A stretch of 64,000 nt of DNA, from contig NZ_JADPIE010000004.1 in NCBI RefSeq assembly GCF_015666175.1, positions 74,118 to 138,117 of the forward strand. The letters run 5' to 3'. This DNA is from Halonatronomonas betaini (lineage in GTDB: Bacteria; Bacillota; Halanaerobiia; Halanaerobiales; Halarsenatibacteraceae). Numbering within the stretch: the first letter of the stretch is position 1; every line of letters begins with the position of its first letter. A program made the position numbers and the translations under genes. The notes under the pieces were generated by a model. That model was not told the origin of the DNA. It made no database searches and saw only the letters and a program-made list of their open reading frames with translations. Below are positions 28,110 to 37,072 of the stretch, one piece after another.

Positions 28110-29777
28110 ATGAACCGACCAAGCAATAAAGTGACTAAAAAAATTGTAAATGCTCCCCAGCGCTCACTCTTTAAGGCCCTTGGCCTGACAGATGAAGAAC
28201 TGGAGAGCCCGTTGATTGGAGTCTGTAATTCCTATAGTGAACTAATTCCAGGCCATCAGGATTTAGATAAGATAGCTGCTGCAGTTAAAAGCGGTGTGAC
28301 CAGAGCAGGCGGAACTCCCCTGGAATTTGGAACGATTGGGGTCTGTGATGGCATAGCCATGGGCCATCAGGGAATGCATTATTCCCTGGCCAGCAGAGAG
28401 TTGATTGCTGATTCGATTGAGTCAGTGGCCAGAGCCCATGCCCTTGATGCTTTAGTTTTAATACCTAACTGCGATAAGATTGTGCCTGGAATGATGATGG
28501 CGGCATTGAGACTTAATCTACCGGCAATAGTTGTAAGTGGAGGCCCGATGATGGCTGGACGCCATCAGGGAGAAAACATTGATTTAAAGACAGTCTTTGA
28601 AAAGTCAGCTGGAGTCAGTTCCGGTCAGGTTTCTAAAGAAGAACTGGCTGAGATTGAAGATTCTGCCTGTCCAGGCTGTGGCTCCTGCTCAGGAATGTTT
28701 ACAGCTAACTCGATGAACTGTCTTTCAGAAGTGTTGGGCCTGGCACTGCCTGGTAATGGAACAATTCCAGCTGTTTCTTCAGCCAGAAGAAGGCTCGCCA
28801 AAAGATCTGGCAGTCAGGTTGTCAGGCTTTTAGAGGAAGATATCAGGCCAGGTGATATTGTAACCGAGGAATCCTTTGCCAATGCACTCAGGGTCGATAT
28901 GGCTCTAGGCTGTTCAACCAATACAGCCCTTCATCTACCTGCTATAGCCAGTGAGGCTGGAATTAAGCTGGAGATTGACCTGATTAATGAGATAAAGGAA
29001 GAAGTCCCCCATCTCTGCAGTTTAAGCCCAGGCGGGAAATATCATATTCAGGATTTAGATGAGGCTGGAGGAATTCCAGCTGTGATTAAGCGGCTCCTGG
29101 ATAATGAGCGCTTTAACGGCAGAATGCTGACAGTTACAGGTCAGAGCCATGGAGAAAACCTGGCAGGTATTCAGGTCAAAAATGATGAAGTTATAAGGGA
29201 GCTTGCCGATGCCTATCATGCTAAAGGAGGCCTGGCTGTTCTAAAAGGCAACCTGGCTCCAGATGGCTCAGTTGTCAAGCAGGCTGCTGTTGCTGATGAG
29301 ATGCTGGTCCATCAAGGCCCGGCCCGAATCTTTAACTCTGAAGAGGCTGCCGTTGAGGCAATTAGATCCGGTAAAATAAATTCTGGAGATGTAGTTGTAA
29401 TCAGATATGAAGGTCCACAGGGAGGCCCTGGCATGCGAGAAATGCTAACCCCGACATCATCTTTAGCCGGAGTTGGTCTTGATAAAGAGGTTGCTCTAAT
29501 AACTGATGGCCGGTTCTCTGGAGCTACAAGAGGGGCAGCAATTGGCCATGTATCCCCGGAAGCCATGGAAGGTGGACCGATTGCTGCTCTGCAGGATGGC
29601 GATCTAATCAAGATAGATATCCCAGGAGAGACTATAGAGGTTGAACTATCAGATGCAGAGCTAGAAAAGAGGCTGGCTCAATTAGAAAGGCCAGAACCAA
29701 AGATTAAAAGTGGTTATCTTGCCAGATATGCCAGGCTAGTTGGTTCAGCAAGTAATGGAGCTATCTTTGAACTCTAA
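28110..29777 (+). CDS. ilvD: Dihydroxy-acid dehydratase
   Basis: This 555-residue enzyme forms the 2-oxo acids of valine and isoleucine. Fe-S ligands and motifs seen are [62 protein letters not shown] and [19 protein letters not shown]. It is the last gene of the ilvB-ilvD run, and about 115 bases of AT-rich spacer precede ilvE. Confidence 0.95.
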   Translation: MNRPSNKVTKKIVNAPQRSLFKALGLTDEELESPLIGVCNSYSELIPGHQDLDKIAAAVKSGVTRAGGTPLEFGTIGVCDGIAMGHQGMHYSLASRELIADSIESVARAHALDALVLIPNCDKIVPGMMMAALRLNLPAIVVSGGPMMAGRHQGENIDLKTVFEKSAGVSSGQVSKEELAEIEDSACPGCGSCSGMFTANSMNCLSEVLGLALPGNGTIPAVSSARRRLAKRSGSQVVRLLEEDIRPGDIVTEESFANALRVDMALGCSTNTALHLPAIASEAGIKLEIDLINEIKEEVPHLCSLSPGGKYHIQDLDEAGGIPAVIKRLLDNERFNGRMLTVTGQSHGENLAGIQVKNDEVIRELADAYHAKGGLAVLKGNLAPDGSVVKQAAVADEMLVHQGPARIFNSEEAAVEAIRSGKINSGDVVVIRYEGPQGGPGMREMLTPTSSLAGVGLDKEVALITDGRFSGATRGAAIGHVSPEAMEGGPIAALQDGDLIKIDIPGETIEVELSDAELEKRLAQLERPEPKIKSGYLARYARLVGSASNGAIFEL

Positions 29778-29892
29778 AATATTGATTGAAACAAACTTAA
29801 TAAACTTTAAGTTAAAAATAAATTCAGGTAGTTATTAATAAACACAGGTTTACTAAAAATTTATGTCAAAACAAAAATCAGGAGTGATAATA

Positions 29893-30966
29893 ATGATGGA
29901 AGAAATAAAAGTTGAAAAAGTTGATAAAAGAAAAGCACGACCGGCTGACGGTGAACTTAGTTTTGGCCGCACCTTTACAGACCATATGTTTACAATGGAA
30001 TATGATGAAAATAAGGGCTGGCATGACCCTAAAGTTGTCCCCTATCAACCATTAGAATTGGACCCGGCTGCTGCCTGCTGCCATTATGGCCAGACGACAT
30101 TTGAAGGTTTAAAGGCATATAGATCTAATAATGGTGCTCTATTATTTAGACCGGAAAAGAATGCTGAGAGATTCAATAATACTAACAGGCGTATGTGTAT
30201 TCCTGAAATGGATCCAGAATTTTTTGTTCAGGCGATAAAAGAGGCAGTCAGAGTTGATCAGGACTGGATTCCAGCTAAAGAGGGGACCTCATTATACATA
30301 AGACCATTTATTTTAGCCAATGAGGTCTATCTTGGTTTGAAACCGTCCTCCCATTATAAATTTGTTATTATAATGTCGCCGGTTGCAGCTTATTATCCAC
30401 AGGGGATCAAACCTACCAGAATCTATGTTGAAACTGAATATGTCCGGGCTGTCAGAGGTGGAACAGGCTCGGCCAAAACTGGAGGCAATTATGCCGGTAG
30501 CCTTAAAGCCCAGTCATCTGCAGCAGATAAAGGTTATGATGAAGTCCTCTGGCTCGATGGGGTTGAGAGAGAATATGTCGAAGAAGTTGGGGCTATGAAT
30601 GTCTTTTTTAAGATTGATGGAAAGATTGTTACACCAGAGCTTGGCGGGTCTGTCCTGCCAGGGATAACCAGAGATTCGGTAATAACAATGCTTGAAGACT
30701 GGGATTATGATGTTGAGGTTAGAAAAATTTCTATTGAAGATATTGCTCAAGCATACAAAGATGGCAGGCTTGAAGAGGCTTTTGGCACCGGTACAGCTGC
30801 GATTATATCGCCAATCGGTGAGTTAAATTATAATGGCCTGAAGATGGAAATTAATGACTTTGAGACCGGAGAGGTCGCTTCAAAATTATATAAGACATTA
30901 ACTGGTATCCAGACCGGCAAGGTGGATGATCCTTATAACTGGACAGAAGAAATTCCATTAGATTGA
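29893..30966 (+). CDS. ilvE: Branched-chain amino acid aminotransferase
   Basis: This 357-residue fold-type IV PLP enzyme has YGQTTFEGLKAYR, RRMCIPEMDPEFF, the PLP lysine K205 in GSLKAQSSA, and EEVGAMNVFF, VLPGITRDSV and EAFGTGTAAIISPIG. It is the larger (BCAT2/IlvE-II) subtype and performs the final transamination to valine, leucine and isoleucine. ATG 29893 is chosen by AGGAG at 8 bases; an ATG at 29863 has none. It closes the branched-chain set. Confidence 0.93.
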   Translation: MMEEIKVEKVDKRKARPADGELSFGRTFTDHMFTMEYDENKGWHDPKVVPYQPLELDPAAACCHYGQTTFEGLKAYRSNNGALLFRPEKNAERFNNTNRRMCIPEMDPEFFVQAIKEAVRVDQDWIPAKEGTSLYIRPFILANEVYLGLKPSSHYKFVIIMSPVAAYYPQGIKPTRIYVETEYVRAVRGGTGSAKTGGNYAGSLKAQSSAADKGYDEVLWLDGVEREYVEEVGAMNVFFKIDGKIVTPELGGSVLPGITRDSVITMLEDWDYDVEVRKISIEDIAQAYKDGRLEEAFGTGTAAIISPIGELNYNGLKMEINDFETGEVASKLYKTLTGIQTGKVDDPYNWTEEIPLD

Positions 30967-31016
30967 CTCTTGATCACTTAAAAAATATAAATTTATAAAA
31001 AATCCCCTTAAATCAT

Positions 31017-31045
31017 TTGACAAAGTTAAATTTATCTGTTAGACT
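31017..31045 (+). promoter_or_regulatory. Promoter of the T-box/aromatic operon
   Basis: TTGACA (31017-31022), 17-bp spacer, TAGACT (31040-31045). Transcription would start near 31052, just before stem I of the T-box. Confidence 0.7.
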
Positions 31046-31070
31046 TATTTTTAACGATTTAGAATAATAA

Positions 31071-31300
31071 AGAATTAACAACGTTGATGGAGCCCAAGTA
31101 AGCCTTTTGGCTGAATTTCTCTCCTGAGTTGCCGGCTGAAACTGCAGTAAGCCTGGCCGTCTACCGGCGTTAATCGGTGCGGAAGTTATCTGCTTCCAGT
31201 GAGATAATCTCTAAGATCTTTCTATATTTATCTATATCTAGAGATTAAGTCAGGTGGTATCGCGATTATACAGTCGCCCTGTAATGGGGCGGCTTTTTGT
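31071..31300 (+). promoter_or_regulatory. T-box riboswitch upstream of aroF
   Basis: The leader holds the T-box core AGGTGGTATCGCG (31252-31264, compare AGGGTGGTACCGCG). It is followed by a terminator, GTCGCCC (31273-31279) with GGGGCGGC (31286-31293) and a T run. ATTAAC near 31073 can pair with GTTAAT near 31169 as the base of stem I. A Tyr codon TAC at 31162-31164 lies on the 3' side just inside that stem, so tyrosine is the best specifier guess, though phenylalanine or tryptophan cannot be excluded. Uncharged tRNA would favour antitermination into aroF-pheA-hisC. Confidence 0.85.
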
Positions 31301-31350
31301 GTTTTTATAGAGAAAAATTTATAAAACTATTATTTGGAGGATTGATAATT

Positions 31351-32184
31351 ATGAAATTAGCGAGTAGAACAGAAACGAGAAAGAAGACAGTAATTGAGCT
31401 TGATGATGTAAAGATTGGTGGCAACAAGCCGACGATAATGGCTGGTCCCTGTGCAGTAGAGAGTAGAGAGCAGGTAATGGAGACAGCTAAAGCCGTTAGA
31501 GCAGCTGGAGCAACTATTTTAAGAGGTGGAGCTTATAAACCCAGGACATCGCCATATTCCTTCCAGGGGCTGGGAGAAGAGGGGTTGCAGTATTTGGCTG
31601 AAGCCAGAAAAGAGACTGGGTTAAAGATAGTAACTGAAATGATGGGCCTAGAACAGATGGAGCCAGTAATGGAATATACTGATATCATCCAGATCGGGGC
31701 CAGGAATATGCAGAATTATCCACTACTATCGGCTATTGGCGAGCTTGATAAACCGGTGATGCTTAAACGAGGAATGTCAGCAACTATTAGAGAATGGCTG
31801 CTGGCTGCAGAATATATTATGGAAGCTGGCAATCATCAGGTAATTCTCTGTGAGCGGGGGATCAGGACATTTAGCGAGAAGACCAGGAATACCCTGGATT
31901 TAAGCTCAATTCCTCTGGTAAAAGAGCTCAGCCATCTGCCAGTAATTGCTGATCCAAGCCATGGAACTGGCATGAAAAAGCTAGTTGCGCCAATGTCAAA
32001 GGCAGCAATCGCCTGTGGAGCTGATGGTCTCATTCTTGAAGTTCATCCTAACCCTGAAGAAGCCTTATCTGATGGACCTCAATCACTGGAACCAGGAGAG
32101 TTTTCTGATTTAATGCAGGAACTGAGCTTAATCGATAGCTCATTAGGCAGTTCTGGAGATAAAATACTGCCATCAGCTATTTAA
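31351..32184 (+). CDS. aroF: DAHP synthase (type I-beta)
   Basis: This 277-residue enzyme condenses phosphoenolpyruvate and erythrose 4-phosphate, the first step of the shikimate pathway. It shows [50 protein letters not shown] and DPSHGTGMK. It has no extra ACT or chorismate mutase domain. ATG 31351 is chosen by TTTGGAGG at 10 bases; an upstream in-frame extension would run into the T-box terminator. Confidence 0.93.
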   Translation: MKLASRTETRKKTVIELDDVKIGGNKPTIMAGPCAVESREQVMETAKAVRAAGATILRGGAYKPRTSPYSFQGLGEEGLQYLAEARKETGLKIVTEMMGLEQMEPVMEYTDIIQIGARNMQNYPLLSAIGELDKPVMLKRGMSATIREWLLAAEYIMEAGNHQVILCERGIRTFSEKTRNTLDLSSIPLVKELSHLPVIADPSHGTGMKKLVAPMSKAAIACGADGLILEVHPNPEEALSDGPQSLEPGEFSDLMQELSLIDSSLGSSGDKILPSAI

Positions 32185-32202
32185 AAGAAGGGATTTGATA
32201 AT

Positions 32203-33090
32203 ATGAAAAGATTAGGATATTTAGGCCCACCAGGAACCTTCACTGAGATGGCAGCAGTTAATTATCTTGAAGCAAAGCTTGATAATAGTTCCAGGCTTGA
32301 GGCTTACATAGACATTGAGAGATTAATAATGGCAATTGCTGATGGTGAGGTCCCGGCCGGGATTGTGCCGATTGAAAACTCTCTAGAGGGTTCTGTAAAT
32401 ATTACTCTCGATTATCTGGCCCATAAGGTCAATCTCAAGATTCAGGCTGAGATTACCCTGCCGATAGTCCACAACCTGATAGTTAAGCCAGGGGTTAAAC
32501 TTGATGAAATAGAAAAGGTTATTTCCCATCCCCAGGCTCTGGCACAATGCCGGGATAATATAAAGAAGTATCTTGGAGATACCGAGATTGTTAAGGTTAA
32601 TAGCACAGCTGAAGCCGTTAATCAACTGAGTTCCAGAAATGAAGCAGCTATCGGTTCAAGGCTTGCTGCCAGAAGAAATAACCTGGAGATCAGCAAAGCA
32701 GGTTTTCAGGACGAATCAAGAAACTGGACCAGGTTTGTGTTATTAAGCAGGCCAGGAGTTAACTTAGAGGCCGGCCGGGCCAGACAGGCTCTGGCAGCCA
32801 GTAAAACCTCGATAATTCTGGCCCCAGTCAAAAATCGGCCTGGCATACTCCATGAACTCCTTGAAGAGTTTGCCAGAAAAAATATTAATCTGACTAAAAT
32901 TGAGTCCAGGCCGACCAGAAAGACCCTTGGTGATTACCTCTTCTTTATAGATTTTGAAGGTGATAGCCAGGATAGGGAGATAAAAGAAATATTGAAGAAT
33001 CTCCGGTTAAAGTCATCATACTTTAAAGTTTTAGGATCATATGCCAGGCTTGAATTTACAAGTGAGGAGCTAGCAGTTGAGTATAATTAA
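32203..33090 (+). CDS. pheA: Prephenate dehydratase
   Basis: This 295-residue protein has a catalytic domain (GYLGPPGTFTEMAA, IVPIENSLEGSVN, SRNWTRFVLLSR) and a C-terminal ACT domain (about 205-285) with NRPGILHELLEEFA and ESRPTRKTLGDYLFFID. It makes phenylpyruvate and is normally inhibited by phenylalanine through the ESRP motif, present here. It has no fused chorismate mutase. It is the second gene of the T-box operon. Confidence 0.93.
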   Translation: MKRLGYLGPPGTFTEMAAVNYLEAKLDNSSRLEAYIDIERLIMAIADGEVPAGIVPIENSLEGSVNITLDYLAHKVNLKIQAEITLPIVHNLIVKPGVKLDEIEKVISHPQALAQCRDNIKKYLGDTEIVKVNSTAEAVNQLSSRNEAAIGSRLAARRNNLEISKAGFQDESRNWTRFVLLSRPGVNLEAGRARQALAASKTSIILAPVKNRPGILHELLEEFARKNINLTKIESRPTRKTLGDYLFFIDFEGDSQDREIKEILKNLRLKSSYFKVLGSYARLEFTSEELAVEYN

Positions 33091-33108
33091 GATTAGGAGG
33101 AAGATAAA

Positions 33109-34206
33109 ATGAGTTTAGTAAAAAGGTTAGAGAAGAATATGTCACAGGTTTCAGGTTATGAGGCCGGTCAGGATAAGGCAGAGATAAAGAAAAAGTATAA
33201 TATTGAGGAGCCGATTAAGCTGGCTTCAAATGAGAACCCATATGGACCATCGCCAGAGGTTAAAGATGTGATTGCCGATGAGACAGCAAGGGTGGCTGAA
33301 TATCCTGCCAGCAAGGCGACAGAACTCCGGGAGGCTCTGGCTGACTTCTATGATTTATCCACAGAAATGGTTTTTACCGGGAATGGCACTGATGAAATCA
33401 TTGGATTGCTGGTTGAGCTTTTTAATGGAGAGGAAGACGAGATTATTTATCCAGATCCTTCATTTGCCAAGTATAAGCTTTATATTCAATCAAAAAATGC
33501 AAATGGAGTTGCTGTGACCCTGGATGATGATCTAAGACTTGACCTTGATAGGATGGCAGAGGAGATTAATAAAAAGACAGGGATGATCTTTCTCTGTGAC
33601 CCAAATAACCCGACAGGAACTATGCAGCAGAAAAGTAAAATTAGAGAGTTTATTAATGCTGTGCCTGACGATATCCTGGTCGTTCTTGATCAGGCCTATC
33701 ATGAATATATGACTTCTGGCGAATATTATCAGGGGCTGGATGAATTAGCTGAAAGACCGAATCTCCTGATATTAAGGACTTTTTCAAAGGCCTACGGTCT
33801 GGCTGGTTTGCGGGTTGGCTATGGTCTTGGTTCAGCAGAGATTATTCATTATCTTGATCAGATAAGAGATACCTTTAATTGTAATCGGATAGCCCAGAGG
33901 GCCGCCATTGCAGCATTAAGGGATCAACAGCATATTCAGATGAGCCGGGCCAAAAATCAACAGGAACGGGAATATCTCTATCAGGAGCTTGATCAGGCTG
34001 GCATAGATTATATTAAAAGTGAAGCCAATTTCCTCCTGATTGCAGCTCCAGGTGATAGCAGAGAAGCTGCTGCCAGGCTTGAGAGTAAAGGAATTATTGT
34101 TAAACCAGGTGCTCCCCTTGGTGTTCCAGGGATGCTCAGGGTAACTGTTGGCAGCAGGACTGAAAATGAAATTTTGATTGAGAAATTACAGGAGCTTCAT
34201 AATTAA
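33109..34206 (+). CDS. hisC: Histidinol-phosphate/aromatic aminotransferase
   Basis: This 365-residue HisC-type enzyme has LASNENPYGPSP, GNGTDEIIGLLV, CDPNNPTGT, DQAYHEYM and PLP lysine K227 in RTFSKAYGLAGLRVGYGLG. Next to aroF and pheA it most likely transaminates phenylpyruvate (and perhaps hydroxyphenylpyruvate), as HisC does in B. subtilis. It may also serve histidine synthesis. No other his gene is nearby except the PHP phosphatase at 36275. Confidence 0.88.
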   Translation: MSLVKRLEKNMSQVSGYEAGQDKAEIKKKYNIEEPIKLASNENPYGPSPEVKDVIADETARVAEYPASKATELREALADFYDLSTEMVFTGNGTDEIIGLLVELFNGEEDEIIYPDPSFAKYKLYIQSKNANGVAVTLDDDLRLDLDRMAEEINKKTGMIFLCDPNNPTGTMQQKSKIREFINAVPDDILVVLDQAYHEYMTSGEYYQGLDELAERPNLLILRTFSKAYGLAGLRVGYGLGSAEIIHYLDQIRDTFNCNRIAQRAAIAALRDQQHIQMSRAKNQQEREYLYQELDQAGIDYIKSEANFLLIAAPGDSREAAARLESKGIIVKPGAPLGVPGMLRVTVGSRTENEILIEKLQELHN

Positions 34207-34270
34207 AAGTACAAATTCCATAAAAAGCATAATTTCTATTCAAAGCATAACGCCCCCTATATTTTATAAA

Positions 34271-34308
34271 GAGTCGGCCTGGATAACAAAACCTGGCCGG
34301 CTCTTTTT
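34271..34308 (+). terminator. Terminator of the aromatic operon
   Basis: GAGTCGGCC (34271-34279) pairs with GGCCGGCTC (34295-34303), followed by TTTTT. The convergent racemase gene ends at 34307, so the hairpin probably serves both strands. Confidence 0.85.
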
Positions 34309-35383
34309 AGTTAACTATTACTTTTTCAACATCCCTTGATTGGCTTAAATGGAGCAGGGCCCCATAATAGAGCTGGAATTCCAGGGTATCGCCAACAGCT
34401 ATATTAGCTCGGGCATCTTCAATATCAAGAATCAGGTGATCGCTGCTAGCTCCCAGTACTTCAATGCCCTGCTGGCAGGGGATTAGCTGATCTGGATAGA
34501 CAAAATCTGCTCTACCAATAGAAAGAATTGCCCTTTTTCGCATACCTCTATCTTTAAAAGTTGGTTTCTGGCCGAAGGCATCGACATAACTATTGCCATA
34601 GGGTTTTGAAGGTTTAGTTTCAATCTCAATAACCTCAGCCTGGAGGATGAAGGCATCAGTCTTTAGTTCAGGGAGATCATAGCCCCAGATCTCCTGGAGA
34701 TCCTGGCCAAGAAGCAAAGCCTCGCCTGGCCTGAGCTGATTAATTCTAGCCGGGAGCTTATTATCAAGGAGCAGTGGCAGACAGGTTGTTGCTCCCCCGG
34801 AGATTATCTCAAGTTTTCTATTCAGGCAGCTTTCTATCTTTTCGGCAATCTGGATCAGATTATTTAAGTTCTCTGTATCCGGGTTTATACCTCCATAACA
34901 GTTGAAATTAGCAGCAACCCCTAGTAGTTTTAAACCTGACATCTTTTCGATTTCTGCTGCAATCTCTACAGATTTTTCTGATGGATAGATTCCTTCTCGG
35001 AGATCCCCTGCCTCAATCACTAAAATGACCTGATGGAGCTTATTTAGTCTACTGGCAACCTGATTTAATTTATGTAAAACTTTAAACTGGCTATTAAAGC
35101 TGATATCTGTATATCTAATAACATCCTCAACTTCGCTTAAAGCTGGAATTCGTAAAAGTGCCAGGGAAAAGTTGACAGCTGATTTTTTAAGCCTGATTAA
35201 CCGGTTTAAACGGGAATCACCATATACTGATGTCTTGTTGCCAATAAGCCTGGCTACTTTCTGGTTTGATGGGCAGCCTTTGCCTACACCGATAAGGTTG
35301 ATATTATTCTGCTGGCAGAGTTTCTGCCAGAAATCAATATTAGCTGCGATTTTATTTAAGTCAATATTTAATTTTGCTGGCAT
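34307..35383 (-). CDS. Amino-acid racemase, alanine-racemase-fold (ornithine racemase-like)
   Basis: This 358-residue protein has the N-terminal alanine racemase barrel with PLP lysine K35 in LIGVGKGCPSN. It also has VILVIEAGDLREGIYP, LLGVAANFNCYGG, ISGGATTCLPLL and INQLRPGEALLLGQ. These fit the predicted amino-acid racemase group (COG3457) that includes clostridial ornithine racemase. The substrate is not certain; no ornithine-degradation genes are beside it. AAGGAG precedes the ATG on the minus strand. Confidence 0.78.
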   Translation of the reverse strand: MPAKLNIDLNKIAANIDFWQKLCQQNNINLIGVGKGCPSNQKVARLIGNKTSVYGDSRLNRLIRLKKSAVNFSLALLRIPALSEVEDVIRYTDISFNSQFKVLHKLNQVASRLNKLHQVILVIEAGDLREGIYPSEKSVEIAAEIEKMSGLKLLGVAANFNCYGGINPDTENLNNLIQIAEKIESCLNRKLEIISGGATTCLPLLLDNKLPARINQLRPGEALLLGQDLQEIWGYDLPELKTDAFILQAEVIEIETKPSKPYGNSYVDAFGQKPTFKDRGMRKRAILSIGRADFVYPDQLIPCQQGIEVLGASSDHLILDIEDARANIAVGDTLEFQLYYGALLHLSQSRDVEKVIVN

Positions 35384-35461
35384 TGGTAAACTCCTTTCAG
35401 AAATAGAATTATTATGTATAATTATAACATGAAAATAAAAAAGCTGGAAGTTATTTATATT

Positions 35462-35491
35462 AAAAAACCTGGCCTAAAGCCAGGCCAGGTT
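35462..35491 (-). terminator. Terminator of the FMN-binding-like gene (minus strand)
   Basis: AACCTGGCCT (35466-35475) pairs with AGGCCAGGTT (35482-35491). On the minus strand it is followed by a short T run. Confidence 0.8.
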
Positions 35492-35517
35492 GGGATATAT
35501 CTTTAGATTTTTATCAT

Positions 35518-35964
35518 TTAGTAACTATAAGGACCTCTATTTAAAGCATCTCTAATAGCTGAAACAATTTTATTACTTCTCATAGTAGCAGCTGTAAAGC
35601 CGTCTACTTCTGCATATTCTTCAACGACATCTTCGCCATTAAAGAGATCGTCAGCAGCACTGATTTCTTTACCCTCTAAATATTCTAGAGCTTCTTCATG
35701 CTGAAGTCTTAATTCATAGAAGGTGCCTTCATCATGATCATAATAATCTTCGCCACCATAATATAGGTGACGGAAACTAAGATTAGTAAAAGTATTGTCT
35801 TCAATTGTAAACTGGACATTAACCTGAATTGAGTCACCATCAGCAAAAATGCCACGATATGTAGCATCTGCATAGTCATCAGCATATTCATAATGAGCCT
35901 GCGCAGCAAAACTGAAAGTTAGAGCAAAAGCAAGGACTAAACCTAAAGCTAAAATCTTCTTCAT
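35518..35964 (-). CDS. Exported FMN-binding-domain-like protein
   Basis: This 148-residue protein has a signal peptide ending near AAQAHY. The mature domain shows ATYRGIFADGDSIQVNVQFTIEDN and a C-terminal DGFTAATMRSNKIVSAIRDAL. This resembles the FMN_bind pattern, in which a Thr or Ser in a GAT-like motif receives covalent FMN. Here the motif is FTAAT rather than SGAT, so flavinylation is uncertain. Similar proteins are called major membrane immunogens. It is monocistronic, with AGGGGGAA upstream of the ATG. Confidence 0.6.
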   Translation of the reverse strand: MKKILALGLVLAFALTFSFAAQAHYEYADDYADATYRGIFADGDSIQVNVQFTIEDNTFTNLSFRHLYYGGEDYYDHDEGTFYELRLQHEEALEYLEGKEISAADDLFNGEDVVEEYAEVDGFTAATMRSNKIVSAIRDALNRGPYSY

Positions 35965-36150
35965 TTTTAAAATTCCCCCTGTTAATAATTGTGATATGTT
36001 ATATTTGTAACAACTTTAGAGATAAAAAAACTATTAATTTGATATATCCTATTATAATATTCAAGATAAAAAGCTTATCTCCTGCCTGTTTTAAAAAAAA
36101 AGAGTTAAATTTAATATAAGTATTCTAATATTTAATCAATAGGACCAGAG
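35965..36150. other. Divergent intergenic region
   Basis: AT-rich spacer between the minus-strand FMN-binding-like gene and the plus-strand PHP gene. It should hold the minus-strand promoter, but I find no pair of boxes with good match and spacing. No gene was seen. Confidence 0.5.
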
Positions 36151-36189
36151 AAGGGTTGATGAAGGGTTGGTGCAGGACTGGAACCGACC
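36151..36189 (+). promoter_or_regulatory. Candidate operator: 11-bp direct repeat plus inverted repeat
   Basis: AAGGGTTGATG (36151-36161) is followed directly by AAGGGTTGGTG (36162-36172). The second copy also begins the inverted repeat GGTTGGT (36165-36171) with ACCGACC (36183-36189). It lies just upstream of the -35 box at 36202, the usual place for an activator site. Confidence 0.45.
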
Positions 36190-36201
36190 AGAAATTGGCT
36201 C

Positions 36202-36230
36202 TTGCATATTTTAGCTCAAAAAAGTATAAT
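36202..36230 (+). promoter_or_regulatory. Promoter of the PHP phosphatase gene
   Basis: TTGCAT (36202-36207), 17-bp spacer, TATAAT (36225-36230). Confidence 0.7.
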
Positions 36231-36274
36231 CATCATAAGGATATTATTGAAATATAAGAAAGGTGTTGATATAG

Positions 36275-37009
36275 ATGAAATTGATCGACTGGCATACCCA
36301 TCCATATGCTCATGGCGAAGATGAGGTGAAGCCCTGTCAGAATATGGAGCGGCTTCAGGAATTCGTTACAGCTGCTGAAATTAAAGGGCTTGATGGTATA
36401 GGGTTTACTGATCATGAAATTTATCTGGATCAGTTTAATTTTGAAAACTTAAAGAAGATAAAACAGGAAGCTGAAATTGAAGTCTTTATCGGAATTGAAT
36501 TTGATTATGCTCCTGGTCGAGAAGATGAAATTAAGGGGATACTGGATAACCATCCCTTTGATTACTCAATTGGCTCTGTTCATGACATTGGCGATTGGAG
36601 CTTTGATTATGCTAAATATAAGGATAGATGGGAAGAATATGATTATGAAGGTCTGATCGGAGTTTATCAGGAGTATTTCAAACTACTTGACCAGGCTGTC
36701 AATACTGGCTTTTTTGAGATTATCGGCCATCTTGACCTGATAAAAGTTTTTGATTATGTGATTAAAGACCGGGTCCTGGTCCTGGAAATGGTCGAACCGG
36801 TACTGGATTCAATAAAAGAGCAGGGAGCTAAACTTGAAATTAATACTAATGGTTTAAATAAGCCAGTTAATGAGCTCTATCCAGCCCTTGATATATTAAA
36901 GCTGGCCAGATACAAAGAACTTGAGATTGTTTATAGCTCAGATGCCCACCGACCGGACAGGGTTGGCGAAAACTTTGAGCTACTGGAAAAATTAATGGAG
37001 ATAATGTAA
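36275..37009 (+). CDS. PHP-domain phosphatase, histidinol-phosphatase-like
   Basis: This 244-residue protein is a PHP-fold metal-dependent phosphoesterase. Its metal ligands are visible in DWHTHPYAHG (H7, H9), GFTDHE, GIEFDYAPG, GSVHDIG, IIGHLDLIK and SSDAHRPDRVG. Histidinol phosphatase of the HisK type is the nearest function, and it would pair with HisC at 33109. A general sugar-phosphate phosphatase is also possible. It is followed by DUF2207 after 63 bases. Confidence 0.78.
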   Translation: MKLIDWHTHPYAHGEDEVKPCQNMERLQEFVTAAEIKGLDGIGFTDHEIYLDQFNFENLKKIKQEAEIEVFIGIEFDYAPGREDEIKGILDNHPFDYSIGSVHDIGDWSFDYAKYKDRWEEYDYEGLIGVYQEYFKLLDQAVNTGFFEIIGHLDLIKVFDYVIKDRVLVLEMVEPVLDSIKEQGAKLEINTNGLNKPVNELYPALDILKLARYKELEIVYSSDAHRPDRVGENFELLEKLMEIM

Positions 37010-37072
37010 GCTGGAGCAGCCAATCTGGATGCTTTAATTTAACTTATATATTTGAGGTGAGGAGGATTCTTA

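Noticed and set aside
36160-36190. Possible third c-di-GMP-II aptamer (GGTTGGTGC ... ACCGACC)
   Set aside because: It shares only the ACCGACC string. P1, P2 and the pseudoknot are missing and the element lies upstream of the promoter.
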